Of a DNA stretch of 64,000 nt, positions 1-9,155 are shown piece after piece. Within the stretch, counting starts at the first letter, position 1. Every line of letters begins with the position of its first letter. This stretch comes from Salinivibrio kushneri (GTDB taxonomy: Bacteria > Pseudomonadota > Gammaproteobacteria > Enterobacterales > Vibrionaceae). The DNA is taken from the NCBI RefSeq assembly GCF_027286325.1, contig NZ_CP114589.1, positions 186,001 through 250,000 of the forward strand. The letters are read 5' to 3'. A model generated the notes under the pieces. It searched no databases and had not been told where the DNA came from. It saw only the letters and a list, made by a program, of their open reading frames with translations. The position numbers were made by a program, and so were the translations under genes.

Positions 1-209
1 AGGCATTATCATCATGGTGTCAGCACTTCGCCGCCGCTTGCGATAAAACGCCAAGTCACGCGGCAACAACACGCTTTTTACTCGGCCTATCTTCACCGCT
101 ACATACCAAAATCAAAGCGAAGACAATACCTGGCTTTGGCGCCCTTGCGTCGTATCCGTTTCAAACGGTTAACGCTCAAGTGCTCGCTGCGCTAGGCGCC
201 AAACAGTAA
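1..209 (+). CDS. C-terminal end of a RecQ-like DNA helicase (partial)
   Basis: An open frame enters from the left edge and stops at 207-209, giving the last 68 residues of a protein. The tail contains RFLLGLSSP followed by PGFGALASYPFQTVNAQV. This resembles the conserved C-terminus of the longer proteobacterial RecQ-family ATP-dependent helicases (RFL-G--SP, then FG-L, then PF--V). No helicase motor motif lies inside the window, so the identity rests on this short tail alone. A second frame is also open to 195 but reads as a basic, low-complexity peptide and is less likely to be real. Confidence 0.4.
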   Translation, partial: ALSSWCQHFAAACDKTPSHAATTRFLLGLSSPLHTKIKAKTIPGFGALASYPFQTVNAQVLAALGAKQ

Positions 210-434
210 CGGATTAACAATGTGGCGCATCAGCTTGGCAACGCTCGGAGCGCCACCTCAGGCCGTTAATATTGCCGAAATGGAGTGCATGATCGCCAAC
301 AAACTATCTTTTCAGTCTTGCGGAAAAAGTGACATTTATCCCCAGCCGCCAGTGTTTTGTTCATATACTGGTAGTAATAGGCGTCTGCATTGCACGCCAT
401 CATTTCGAGCCATTGCCAGTTTCAAGGGTAGTTT

Positions 435-1859
435 ATGCGGCATTCTGGGATGTTATCTGTGGTGACTCGCGTCATCGTTGTGATTATGAGCGTTAGCGTA
501 CTCTTGACCATCACGCTGGGTGTTGACGCTGAGCAAAGTCAACAATCCAAGCTACAAAGCCCGATTTTAAAAGTGGCAAACTCGCACGCTTGGCGGCCAT
601 TTTCCTATCTTGATGGCAACCAGCAACCGAAAGGGATCTTGATTGATTTTTGGAACGAATTTGGTAAACGCAACGGCTATCAGATTGAATTTGTGCTAAC
701 TGATTGGCAGCAATCGATTGATGCGGTGCGGAGCGGACAAGCCGATGTTCACGCTGGCTTACTCCGATCGCCAGAAAGGCTGTCGTTTATGGATTTCGGC
801 ACCCCACTTTTCAGCATCGATACGCAAGTATTCTTTAGCCAGGCTCTCACAGGCATATCGGCGGATTATGTGTTAGCGGGCGATACCGACCACGCAGTCG
901 GTGTTGTGCAAGGCGGGTACGAAGAAGAGTTTATGAGAACGGAATTTCCGGACGTAACGCTAAAGCTTTTCCCGAATAACCAAGCCATGCTTGATGCTGC
1001 GTTATCCGAAGCCATCCAAGCATTCGTCGCCGATCTCCAAGTGGCCAATTATCACCTTTATACCACTACGAACCAAAATCTGTTTATCCCCGTCAGGCAC
1101 CTCTATACGGAAATGTTGTATGCCGGTTTTGCCAAAGGAAATACAGCATTAATCAATCAGGTTGATAATAAATTTGCTTGGCTCGACGATGACACTAAGC
1201 GGCGGCTACTCAACCGATGGGTGTATTACGATGTCGAGACCGTCTATCCCTCGTATTTGTTACCAACACTGATAGCCTTTGGCGTGATGATTGGCATCAG
1301 CTATATCGTATTGCTGAAAAGAACGGTCAAACAGAAAACACAGGCATTACAAGCAGCTAACGATTTATTGCAAGATCAGGCCATTACCGACTCACTCACC
1401 CATCTTCACAATCGACGTTATTTTTATCAGTGCTTATATGGGCAGATGCGTAAGGTAAAAGGAATGACGTTGATGGTGTTTGATATTGATGATTTTAAAG
1501 CCTTTAACGATGGCTTTGGCCATGCACATGGTGACGAAGTACTTTGCTTTGTCGCCCAAACAGCACGAAGTCTATTACCCAATGACGCTGTGGTGGCACG
1601 GATCGGGGGCGAGGAGTTTGCCGTACTGCAGTACTTTTCCACCGCTGAACGCGCACTCGCGCAGGGCAAACTTTTATGTGAGGAAATCTCAAGGCAAAGC
1701 CTTGCTTTGTTTAACCACCCGTCGATGCCCGTCACCGTGAGTTTAGGGTTAGCTTACTACCCTAACGGCATGCCGCATTGTGAAATTGTTGATGCGGATA
1801 AAGCGATGTATCAGGCAAAAAAACAGGGAAAAAACTGTGCGGTGCTTCATGAGATATAA
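435..1859 (+). CDS. Diguanylate cyclase with periplasmic SBP_bac_3 sensor domain
   Basis: The 474-residue protein begins with a hydrophobic signal or anchor segment (about residues 8-30). A periplasmic solute-binding domain of the SBP_bac_3 type follows (about 45-270, with the family-like stretch WRPFSYLDGNQQPKGILIDFW). One transmembrane helix lies near 278-297 and a cytoplasmic GGDEF domain near 315-474. The active-site loop is GGEEF at 391-395, preceded by the usual DSLTHLHNRR and DIDDFK segments, so cyclic-di-GMP synthesis is expected. The RxxD inhibitory site is not visible in its normal place before the loop. An AAGGG ribosome-binding site precedes the ATG at 435. The gene stands alone; an amino acid or similar small solute is the likely cue, but the ligand cannot be read from sequence. 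Confidence 0.88.
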   Translation: MRHSGMLSVVTRVIVVIMSVSVLLTITLGVDAEQSQQSKLQSPILKVANSHAWRPFSYLDGNQQPKGILIDFWNEFGKRNGYQIEFVLTDWQQSIDAVRSGQADVHAGLLRSPERLSFMDFGTPLFSIDTQVFFSQALTGISADYVLAGDTDHAVGVVQGGYEEEFMRTEFPDVTLKLFPNNQAMLDAALSEAIQAFVADLQVANYHLYTTTNQNLFIPVRHLYTEMLYAGFAKGNTALINQVDNKFAWLDDDTKRRLLNRWVYYDVETVYPSYLLPTLIAFGVMIGISYIVLLKRTVKQKTQALQAANDLLQDQAITDSLTHLHNRRYFYQCLYGQMRKVKGMTLMVFDIDDFKAFNDGFGHAHGDEVLCFVAQTARSLLPNDAVVARIGGEEFAVLQYFSTAERALAQGKLLCEEISRQSLALFNHPSMPVTVSLGLAYYPNGMPHCEIVDADKAMYQAKKQGKNCAVLHEI

Positions 1860-1868
1860 CACTTTATT

Positions 1869-1892
1869 CGCGGCTACCACAGATTGTAGCCG
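1869..1892. terminator. Hairpin between convergent genes
   Basis: A nine-base stem, CGCGGCTAC with GTAGCCGCG and a short loop, sits between the stops of the diguanylate cyclase and the M20 peptidase gene. There is no long T-run on either side, so it may terminate both genes weakly. Confidence 0.5.
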
Positions 1893-1905
1893 CGAGATCC
1901 TTAGA

Positions 1906-3036
1906 CTACTTTTGCTGGGCTAACCGTGATAAGATTCGTGTAAGCAAGCGGATCCTAGGCTCAATGGAATCGAGTTGCAAATACTCACCATCACTATGGA
2001 AGTTGGCACCTACTGGCCCAAAACCATCCAAACTGGGGATCCCAATGGCAGCGGTATTATTCGCATCAGATCCGCCACCTACCGCTTTCCAATGAATTGG
2101 AACATCTTCATCAAAGGCAGCCGCTTCGACAAGCCCCATCAAGTGCTCTGTTTCAGACGTCGGAACCATTGCCGGTTTGTAAGCTTCACGGACCAATTCA
2201 ATGGTGACATCAGGCGTGTAAGGATGAGAGGCGCAGGCTTGAATGGCTTGATCGAGCGCATCATAGGCGGTGTTATCCCAAAACCGAATATCAACCAGTG
2301 CCGATGCATGCGCGGCCACAATATTTGCTCCCGTTCCGCCTTCAATCACGCCAGCATTAATACTGGTGCCGGCCTCAAGATCTTTCATACTATCGAGCGT
2401 CACCAGCCAGTGAGCTAACTCTGTGATCGCGCTACGTCCTTTCTCTGGCTCATTCCCCGCGTGCGCCGCATGGCCTGATATAGCTATTTTATACCGTGCC
2501 ATGCCTTTACGCGCTTTCACTAAACCGCCATCAGCCCGTGCTGCCTCTGCCACCAGCACATAACGTGCATCGCGTGCAACGGATTCCAACCAGTCACTAG
2601 AATGTATCGAGCCCACTTCCTCATCGGGATTCATACAAATGCAAATGCTGAGTGCATCACGTTCTGCTTGTGGTAATGCGCGCAATGCATACACGATATT
2701 CAACAAGCCCGATTTCATATCGGATACACCCGGGCCGTAGGCAAAGCCATCCTCCACATGCATCGGACGCTCAGCCGCCGTCCCTTTTGGAAACACAGTA
2801 TCCATATGGCCAATCATCATCACATCAATATGCGGATCGGTGGACTGGTTTCTGATCTCTAATCCAACCCCTGCCTCACCACAATCGACACGCTTAATGT
2901 GCCAGCCTGTCATTTGTTCATACTTATCAGCCATCAAGGCTGCAATCACCTCAATGCCGTCGCGCTGGAACGTGCCACAATCGACATTCACCAGAGGCGC
3001 TAACTCATCCAAGTAGCGTTGCAAAGAAAACATCAT
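1906..3036 (-). CDS. M20 family metallopeptidase (glutamate carboxypeptidase-like)
   Basis: This 376-residue zinc peptidase shows the M20 metal and catalytic residues in order: H77 and D79 in GHMDT, D106 in GVSDMKSG, and E139/E140 in DEEVGS. The bacterial dimerisation insert follows, and a late GGGSDAN motif fits the carboxypeptidase G2 branch. It should release a C-terminal amino acid from a small peptide or acylated amino acid. The start is the ATG pair at 3036/3033 behind AGGAGG; an earlier in-frame start would overlap yjiG. It is the last gene of a yjiH-yjiG-peptidase unit. In E. coli the equivalent position is held by the isoaspartyl dipeptidase IadA, so a role in taking up and cleaving an unusual peptide is inferred. 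Confidence 0.85.
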   Translation of the reverse strand: MMFSLQRYLDELAPLVNVDCGTFQRDGIEVIAALMADKYEQMTGWHIKRVDCGEAGVGLEIRNQSTDPHIDVMMIGHMDTVFPKGTAAERPMHVEDGFAYGPGVSDMKSGLLNIVYALRALPQAERDALSICICMNPDEEVGSIHSSDWLESVARDARYVLVAEAARADGGLVKARKGMARYKIAISGHAAHAGNEPEKGRSAITELAHWLVTLDSMKDLEAGTSINAGVIEGGTGANIVAAHASALVDIRFWDNTAYDALDQAIQACASHPYTPDVTIELVREAYKPAMVPTSETEHLMGLVEAAAFDEDVPIHWKAVGGGSDANNTAAIGIPSLDGFGPVGANFHSDGEYLQLDSIEPRIRLLTRILSRLAQQK

Positions 3037-3044
3037 TATGCCTC

Positions 3045-3512
3045 CTAAAGTAAAAGATTCATTACCCACATCGCACCAAAAGCATTCAGAATCGAAATGC
3101 CAACCATGATGGGGATATAACGGCCTTCGGTACCAATCGGGCCCATTACTCGGCCGATGTATTGCACTTGTGAGCCCATTAAATAGATAGCGGGGACCAA
3201 AATCGCAATGTGGGTGCCGGTGAGAATGCCTTGGTCAAACAAGGTGATCACCACACCAACCGCGCCTCCCATTGACATCCATGCCCCCATTAACACGGCC
3301 GCGGCTTCGCCGGGTAAGCCAAATACCGCCATCACAGGCGAAAACACCTCACCCATCAAGCCTAATAAGCCGGTGATTTGCAGCGCCTTAATAATCACAA
3401 ACGCCATGACCACATTAGGAACTGTCGACGTCGTCGCAATGTGCCAACCTTTCTTTGCCCCTTCGACAAAGATGTCAGTGATCATGGGTTTACTGCTGGA
3501 AGAATGAGTCAT
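3045..3512 (-). CDS. yjiG: YjiG-like nucleoside-recognition (Gate) membrane protein
   Basis: This 155-residue integral membrane protein closely resembles E. coli YjiG, for example PNVVMAFVIIKALQITGLLG, GLPGEAAAVLMGA and MSMGGAVGVV. It belongs to the Gate/SpmB-like family, thought to form transport proteins of unknown substrate. Its ATG overlaps the stop of yjiH by four bases (ATGA), indicating translational coupling, and the M20 peptidase gene begins nine bases after its stop. The YjiG/YjiH pair probably acts as a two-subunit permease. Confidence 0.85.
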   Translation of the reverse strand: MTHSSSSKPMITDIFVEGAKKGWHIATTSTVPNVVMAFVIIKALQITGLLGLMGEVFSPVMAVFGLPGEAAAVLMGAWMSMGGAVGVVITLFDQGILTGTHIAILVPAIYLMGSQVQYIGRVMGPIGTEGRYIPIMVGISILNAFGAMWVMNLLL

Positions 3513-4246
3513 GACGCGTGCTCCTCTTGATAGGATTGAGACTTGTCTCGCTGTGGTCCTTTACCCTCGGTGATATTGAGGTAGACACGAAATACATTGG
3601 CGCCGATGAACTTAAACAAGAAGATCACACCAATCGCGAGACCAATCGACGAGGTCACGGCCAACGAGCCATCTGACAGCGTCAGAGTAAATAGCACAGC
3701 ACCTGATGAGAAAAAGTTGACGATGGTTGCCCCAGCCGTGAACTGAAACATGGTGAACACATCCGTTTCCCGTTTGGTCAAGTAACCTTCATCTTTGAGT
3801 TGACGCGTCATCGCCGCCCCCGCATCTGTACTCTGCATAGAGGCAATTAATGCCAATCCTGAGTTGCCGGGAATGCCTAGTACCGGTTTCAATAATGGGG
3901 TTAAAAGTCTGCGCGCTGCATCAAGCGCCCCATAATGCTCAAGCACACTGATCATACCGAGTGCGAACATCACCGTGGGAATAAGGGTCAGCGCAAAAAT
4001 AAAACCGTCTCGCGCGCCACTCCCGCCTTTGCCGCGAAGGGACGTCGTTGCCACCTCCACCGACCCATCGGCCGCCGCTGTCGCTTGATAAGCCACCTGC
4101 CCGAAGGATCCGTTCAAGGTGGTAAAATCAAACACGCCGTACCATTGATTGGATTGCAACAATCCCGAGAAAAATACGATCGCAAAGATCAATGCCAAGT
4201 AACATCCCCATGTCACTTGTCTTTCTGTTTCGGTTGGATGTGTCAT
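3509..4246 (-). CDS. yjiH: YjiH-like nucleoside-recognition (Gate) membrane protein
   Basis: This 245-residue multi-pass membrane protein has Gate-domain features: a central GIPGNSGLALIASMQSTDAGAAM stretch, with a conserved glycine-rich turn between helices, and a further helix pair near the C-terminus. Length and gene order match the E. coli yjiH-yjiG pair. The start follows a GAGGG site. It is the first gene of a three-gene unit whose third member is an M20 peptidase. Substrate transport is inferred from family and context; no substrate can be assigned. Confidence 0.83.
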   Translation of the reverse strand: MTHPTETERQVTWGCYLALIFAIVFFSGLLQSNQWYGVFDFTTLNGSFGQVAYQATAAADGSVEVATTSLRGKGGSGARDGFIFALTLIPTVMFALGMISVLEHYGALDAARRLLTPLLKPVLGIPGNSGLALIASMQSTDAGAAMTRQLKDEGYLTKRETDVFTMFQFTAGATIVNFFSSGAVLFTLTLSDGSLAVTSSIGLAIGVIFLFKFIGANVFRVYLNITEGKGPQRDKSQSYQEEHAS

Positions 4247-4306
4247 AAACCGCCCTCATGCTCAATCAACATTGGGTCTATCATCGGAGCAGACACAGAA
4301 ACGAAA

Positions 4307-4322
4307 GTTGATTATTATCAAC
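4307..4322. promoter_or_regulatory. Palindrome upstream of yjiH
   Basis: The 16-base sequence GTTGATTATTATCAAC has perfect six-base inverted arms and lies about 60 bases before the yjiH start. It could be an operator for the yjiHG-peptidase unit. Apart from this and the terminator at 4515-4540, the 314-base gap holds only AT-rich DNA. Confidence 0.35.
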
Positions 4323-4514
4323 CTATGGCGCAAGAAGAGAGACGGAATTTACATAATATAGACTGATTCAAAACCTAACAAATTAAGCCAAAATAAAGAG
4401 TGATGAATGTGACACTAGCGGCTGATTTCATTAGGTTTATCTGTCACTACTAAAGGATGCGCGTAAATCGCTTCGGATAAGAAATTCACTACAAATACAT
4501 AAGTAAAATTAATA

Positions 4515-4540
4515 AAAAAGCGCCCTAAGGCGCTTTTTAG
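4515..4540 (-). terminator. Rho-independent terminator after the serine transporter gene
   Basis: GCGCC-CTAA-GGCGC is flanked by an A-run on the left and Ts on the right. On the minus strand it gives a GC stem followed by at least six Ts, about 20 bases after the transporter stop. Confidence 0.85.
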
Positions 4541-4560
4541 TCTGAGAGTACGGGGCTGAC

Positions 4561-5808
4561 TTAGCCCATCAGGTTATAGAGCAACGCTGAAATAGCCAGC
4601 ATGCCGGTGACGAAGATAAAGTACGTCCCCGCTTTACCGCGATACTGTGCCAGCGCTTTGACTTTATAAGCCGCGACAGTGGGCATAATAAAGAGGATCA
4701 TCGCAATCACAGGCCCAGACAGTGCCCCCATCATGTCGAGGATGCTGGGGTTAATCACCGCACACCACCAAATGGCAAAGAACATCACCATCACGCCAAG
4801 TTTATCGGCCTTTTTGTAGGTCAATTTGCTGTGTTTGGTGACTAGGCCATTTAGGCTTTCACGAGCGCCAAGGAAATGCCCTAAAAACGACGATGTGATC
4901 GCAATGAAAGCAACCAGTGGTCCTAATGTGCCGATAAATGGGTTGCGGGTAACGTTGGCAAGATACGACAGTACCGATACATTTTGCGCTTTTGCTTCCG
5001 CCATTTGTGCCGGTGTCAACGTTAACACACAAGAGAAAACAAACAGCAGAACGAAAGCAACTAGCATCACGCCAGCGCGCTTTAGGATCTGTTCTGACTT
5101 TACTCGCGCATCGTCACCGTAGTGGCGGCGTTGAATGTTAGCAAAGCTAGAAATCGCAGCGGCATGGCTGAACGAAAAGATCACCACAGGCACCGCGAGC
5201 CAAAGATTCATTCCCAGTTCACCCATTGCAGGCATGGCTAGGTTTGGAGCTTGCCATGATGGTATTAGGTAAAAAGACAAAAATGCCAAGATAGCCACCA
5301 GAGGGTAAACCATCGCTGCAAATGCGCGCAGCATTAGGCGCTCGCCGCCCATCATGATCGCAATCATACCAGCGACTAACACACCAGAAAGCATTACGCG
5401 GTTTGGCGACGCCCACCCGAGCTGATTAACCAAAAAGCTATCAACTGTATTGGTCAGCCCAACGCCATATATCAACAAAATGGGGAAAATAGAAAGGAAA
5501 TACAGCACGGAGATCAAACGGCCTGCATGACTGCCGAAGTGTTCGGCAACCACATCGGTGAAATCGGCATCTTTGTGGCGCGACGACAGCACAAAACGTG
5601 CTAGGCCTCGGTGAGCCATAAACGTCATCGGAAACGCCAGTACGGCCATAATCATGAGCGGCCAAAAGCCTCCCATCCCAAGATTAATCGGGAGGAACAG
5701 GATCCCAGCCCCCACCGCGGTACCGAATAAGCTCAGGGCCCAATGGGTATCATGTTGGGTCCAACGGTGCGATACACTTTTTGAGGAGATATCTATAGTC
5801 TGGTTCAC
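4561..5808 (-). CDS. sdaC: Serine transporter, HAAAP family (SdaC-like)
   Basis: This 415-residue protein has about eleven hydrophobic helices and strong resemblance to E. coli SdaC along its whole length: GTAVGAGILFLPIN in helix 1, PMTFMAHRGLARFVLS, VVIFSFSHAAAISSFA, and FVFSCVLTLTPAQMAEAKAQN. The family carries out proton-coupled serine uptake; threonine or another hydroxy or aromatic amino acid is possible for distant members. The usual E. coli partner sdaB (serine deaminase) is not adjacent. The gene has its own terminator and a long AT-rich upstream region, so it is probably monocistronic. Confidence 0.82.
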   Translation of the reverse strand: MNQTIDISSKSVSHRWTQHDTHWALSLFGTAVGAGILFLPINLGMGGFWPLMIMAVLAFPMTFMAHRGLARFVLSSRHKDADFTDVVAEHFGSHAGRLISVLYFLSIFPILLIYGVGLTNTVDSFLVNQLGWASPNRVMLSGVLVAGMIAIMMGGERLMLRAFAAMVYPLVAILAFLSFYLIPSWQAPNLAMPAMGELGMNLWLAVPVVIFSFSHAAAISSFANIQRRHYGDDARVKSEQILKRAGVMLVAFVLLFVFSCVLTLTPAQMAEAKAQNVSVLSYLANVTRNPFIGTLGPLVAFIAITSSFLGHFLGARESLNGLVTKHSKLTYKKADKLGVMVMFFAIWWCAVINPSILDMMGALSGPVIAMILFIMPTVAAYKVKALAQYRGKAGTYFIFVTGMLAISALLYNLMG

Positions 5809-6233
5809 GTCAAACTCTCTTAGTTATAATATTTTGTGCGGTTGCATAGTAGCGAGTTCGACTTAAAGTATCACATAAATGTAATAGACATATGTCCTAA
5901 TTGTTTTGTTAAAAACTTGTCACATAATCTAGTTATAAATCAAAAAGGCAGTTTATAACACCACAAAACCACCATTTAAATGAAATTAAAAACCAAATTA
6001 TCACGCAAAGATAGATTGATTGAATTGTTTGCAAAATAATGCAACAACCACATTTTCGTTCGCAACATGTTGACAATGTGTAACAACTCATCTCTCAGTT
6101 TTTGATGATAAATTATTCACCTGTTACATCTCGCTCGCGCAAGCGATTAGCGAGGGCGATCACACGCTGTAAGTGGCAAGGCGTTTATCCTGTGCTGAGC
6201 AACATGCAATCCAACTCAGCGATAGGCCTACTT
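5809..6233. other. Divergent intergenic region between sdaC and rihA
   Basis: This 425-base AT-rich gap must carry the promoters of both genes. Near rihA, 6130-6154 contains an inverted repeat CTCGCT...AGCGAG enclosing CGCAAGCGATTAGCG. That is close to, but not a full match of, a LacI-family (PurR/CytR type) operator. A frame open from 6102 leads into rihA, but 6102-6233 does not read as protein. No other structure stands out. Confidence 0.4.
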
Positions 6234-7169
6234 ATGCGTGAATCTATTATTATCGACTGCGATCCCGGCCATGACGATGCCATTGCACTGGTGATGGCGT
6301 GTGCACTCCGCCAGCTTGACATCAAAGCAGTCACTACCAGTGCCGGAAATCAAACCCCAGATAAAACCCTTTACAACGCCAGACGCATTTTGACTTTGTT
6401 GCAACAAACACACATCCCGATCGCAGGTGGCGCACACAAACCACTCACTCGAGAGCTCATTATTGCTGATAATGTTCACGGTGAGTCGGGCTTGGATGGC
6501 CCTGCACTGCCAGAGCCTGCGATGGATGCCCACCCCGATAATGCCGTTAACCTGATGGCCAATGTGCTTCAAGACGCTGACCATCCCATCACCTTGGTCG
6601 CGACAGGCCCCTTAACCAACGTGGCTTTACTCTTAGCCGCCTACCCTGATTTAACCAATCGGATTAAACGAATTGTTTTAATGGGAGGTGGCGCCACATT
6701 CGGCAACTGGACACCGGCCGCCGAGTTTAATATTTATGTTGACCCAGAAGCCGCTGATCGCGTTTTCCGCGCAGGGATCCCAATCACCATGTTTGGATTA
6801 GATGTTACCCACCAAGCGTTAGTGAAAGATGAAGACGTGTCTGCTATCCGCGCCATCGATAATTCGGTGGCACAAACAGTGGCAGGCTGGCTTGATTTCT
6901 TTATGCGCTATCACCGCGATCCCAAATGGCGCTTAGACGGCTCGCCGCTGCATGACCCCTGTACTATTGCATGGTTAGCGATGCCTGAGCTGTTTGAGTG
7001 TGAGTCCGTATGGGTGGGTGTCGAGACACAAGGCGCGTTGACCACTGGAATGACGGTGGTTGACCGTTATCACGTCACGGGCAACCTCGCGAATACAGAG
7101 GTGGCGATGTCAGTCGATCGAGCGGGCTTTCTCAACTTGCTATGCGATTGCTTACGCCAATACGACTAA
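6234..7169 (+). CDS. rihA: Pyrimidine-specific ribonucleoside hydrolase RihA
   Basis: This 311-residue nucleoside hydrolase matches E. coli RihA in length and throughout in sequence. The calcium-binding N-terminus is [14 protein letters not shown], followed by [18 protein letters not shown]-like and [19 protein letters not shown] segments, and [17 protein letters not shown]. It cleaves cytidine and uridine to base and ribose in the cytoplasm. I chose the ATG at 6234 because it gives the family length exactly; longer in-frame starts add residues with no family resemblance, although the ribosome-binding site here is weak. It sits alone, with a divergent serine transporter upstream and a convergent protease downstream. 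Confidence 0.9.
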   Translation: MRESIIIDCDPGHDDAIALVMACALRQLDIKAVTTSAGNQTPDKTLYNARRILTLLQQTHIPIAGGAHKPLTRELIIADNVHGESGLDGPALPEPAMDAHPDNAVNLMANVLQDADHPITLVATGPLTNVALLLAAYPDLTNRIKRIVLMGGGATFGNWTPAAEFNIYVDPEAADRVFRAGIPITMFGLDVTHQALVKDEDVSAIRAIDNSVAQTVAGWLDFFMRYHRDPKWRLDGSPLHDPCTIAWLAMPELFECESVWVGVETQGALTTGMTVVDRYHVTGNLANTEVAMSVDRAGFLNLLCDCLRQYD

Positions 7170-7193
7170 AAAAAGCGCGGCTTTCGCCGCGCT
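7168..7193 (-). terminator. Terminator for the secreted protease gene
   Basis: The stem AAGCGCGGC-GAAA-GCCGCGCTT, read on the minus strand, is followed by seven Ts. It lies 60 bases after the protease stop and overlaps the end of rihA. In the plus direction it has no T-run. Confidence 0.8.
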
Positions 7194-7254
7194 TAACGTC
7201 ACTTAGCTATTAAGGCTGTTTCGGTACTAAGAGTACCTCACGCGCGACACAGCA

Positions 7255-8838
7255 TTAGTACCGCGCTGTCAAGCTGACACCGTTAAAAGCGGTATAACCA
7301 TTCAGCATCACGTGATAGCGACCGTTTTGTGTGCTTTGCACGGTACACACCTCACTATTGCCGTAATTGTAAGGACGACAGTCCCAGTTGTTTAAGGTTG
7401 GCTTCGACCCGTGACGTAGGTATAGATCTGCATCACCTGAACCACCGCTGATGTTAACCGTTAGGCGTTGCCCTGCATCGACATCAACATAGAAGAAGCG
7501 CTGCGCACCTTGTGTCCCAGAAATACCCGTGACTGGCTGGCCATTTTTAAGCTCATTTGTTGGCCCTGGTGTCGGGTCACAATCAGGCTCGCAACTGCTA
7601 TCCGCTTGGCTGTAGAGCAATTTGTTAACCGACCCACGAGGATCGCTAACTTTGTTGACGCTGGCACGGTTACTGATCAAGTCCGCAAGTTGCGCAGGTG
7701 ACAGGCTACTATTTTCTTGTAAATACAAAGCAGCGACACCGGCAACATGAGGTGTCGCCATTGAGGTACCGCTGATGGTGCGATAACCACCGTCATACCA
7801 AGCAGATTTGATTTGCGAGCCTGGTGCAAATACATCAAGGCAGCTGCCCCAGTTTGAGAAGCTAGAGCGATTATCACTGCTTGTTGTTGAGCCCACGGTG
7901 ACGCCACTGGGCTCACGGGCCGGCGAGCTGTTACAGGCGTCGGCATTGGAATTGCCAGCCGCCAGCATAAAGCTCACACCCGATTGCACCGCACTGGCAA
8001 CCGCACGATCCAGTGCTGTAGACACACCACCACCTAAGCTCATGTTTGCCACCGATGGTCCACTGGCATTGGCAGCCACCCAATCAACCCCTCCAATCAC
8101 ACCGGACGTTGAGCCCGAACCACTACAGCTCAGCACTCTCACCCCAACAATGTCGACATTTTTGGCGACGCCATATTGGCTCCCCCCGATAGTGCCGGCC
8201 ACATGGGTACCATGGCCGTTACAGTCTGAGGCGTCATTATCGTTATCAACAAAATCATAGCCAGAGCGAGCACGACCACCAAACTCTACGTGTGACGTTG
8301 TCACACCTGTATCAATGACATACGCCGTCACACCTGTGCCATCAAAATTGGTGCTGTAGTTGTTATCCAAAGGCAGGTTGCGTTGGTCAATGCGATCCAA
8401 CCCCCACACTGGATTACTCTGGTTGGCGTTTGGGGTGACTACCGGATCCAACGAAATCGTTTTGTCTTGCTCGATAAAATCAACTTGCTCGTCCATACGC
8501 AACGCGCGCAGTTGCTCTGGCGTCAATTTGGCCACGAAGCCACTCAGCGAACGGTCAAACACTTTCTCAACTTTAACCGCGTGTTGGTTGACCATGCTTG
8601 AAACGGTCTGCTGCGTGAAGGTTTGTAGCGCTTGTGGATCGTCGCTGAGCGTCATCGGTTGTTTGAATACCACAATGTATTGGTCCTCGATCCCCTGCTT
8701 GTCTGACGCGACAACCAGTGGCGCTAGCGTTTGCTGCTGAGAGATCGCTTGTTTACCTTCTTCCTGTTTTGCGAGCGCTGCAGGCGATGCAGCAACGAGT
8801 GCAGATGCGATACAGCAGCTAAGAACATGCTTTAACAT
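7255..8838 (-). CDS. Secreted subtilisin-like (S8, proteinase K type) serine protease
   Basis: This 527-residue preproprotein has a signal peptide (1-23), an inhibitor I9 propeptide (about 53-130, YIVVFKQP to VDFIEQD), and an S8 catalytic domain with triad D176 (VIDTGV), H209 (GHGTHVAGT) and S359 (GTSMATPHVAG). After a short linker comes a C-terminal PPC domain (about 445-527, with GDADLYLRHG). This layout matches Vibrio alkaline serine exoproteases and aqualysin-type enzymes; the PPC domain is usually removed after secretion. The start at 8838 follows AAGGAA; a longer frame would place non-signal sequence ahead of the signal peptide. Several cysteines suggest disulfides in the mature enzyme. 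It is monocistronic, with its own terminator. Confidence 0.93.
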   Translation of the reverse strand: MLKHVLSCCIASALVAASPAALAKQEEGKQAISQQQTLAPLVVASDKQGIEDQYIVVFKQPMTLSDDPQALQTFTQQTVSSMVNQHAVKVEKVFDRSLSGFVAKLTPEQLRALRMDEQVDFIEQDKTISLDPVVTPNANQSNPVWGLDRIDQRNLPLDNNYSTNFDGTGVTAYVIDTGVTTSHVEFGGRARSGYDFVDNDNDASDCNGHGTHVAGTIGGSQYGVAKNVDIVGVRVLSCSGSGSTSGVIGGVDWVAANASGPSVANMSLGGGVSTALDRAVASAVQSGVSFMLAAGNSNADACNSSPAREPSGVTVGSTTSSDNRSSFSNWGSCLDVFAPGSQIKSAWYDGGYRTISGTSMATPHVAGVAALYLQENSSLSPAQLADLISNRASVNKVSDPRGSVNKLLYSQADSSCEPDCDPTPGPTNELKNGQPVTGISGTQGAQRFFYVDVDAGQRLTVNISGGSGDADLYLRHGSKPTLNNWDCRPYNYGNSEVCTVQSTQNGRYHVMLNGYTAFNGVSLTARY

Positions 8839-9155
8839 ATTGTATTCCTTACAATGGTTAAACGTATCAAAAGTTAATTGCCTACAAATAACAACAAGCA
8901 CGTTTATAAAGCTATGCATCAACAGCCATTTTTTCCGCAGAGAAAATCGCTTTATTTGCCCAACCTACCAGTATTATTTACTATTGCATCAGCAGTATCA
9001 TTTTTAACCTTTTGTTTACAAAGTGTTTGTATAAGCCATCCATGAGTACTTAAGACTTTTTTACTAAAAATGATTGATGAACAGTTCCTTGATACTGCTC
9101 ACAGCTAAAATGAAAGTGAATTAACACATGCAGTTATAGAGTGAGATTGATTGGC
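8839..9155. other. AT-rich upstream region of the protease gene
   Basis: About 320 bases of AT-rich DNA lie between the protease start and the terminator of the next minus-strand gene. It must hold the protease promoter, but I see no convincing operator, repeat or small gene. Confidence 0.4.

Noticed and set aside
220-465. 81-codon open frame between the helicase tail and the diguanylate cyclase
   Set aside because: No ribosome-binding site, composition unlike a protein, and it overlaps the start of the real cyclase gene.
7808-8740. Long open frames antisense to the secreted protease
   Set aside because: They mirror the codon structure of the protease gene, and no start signals or protein-like features are seen.
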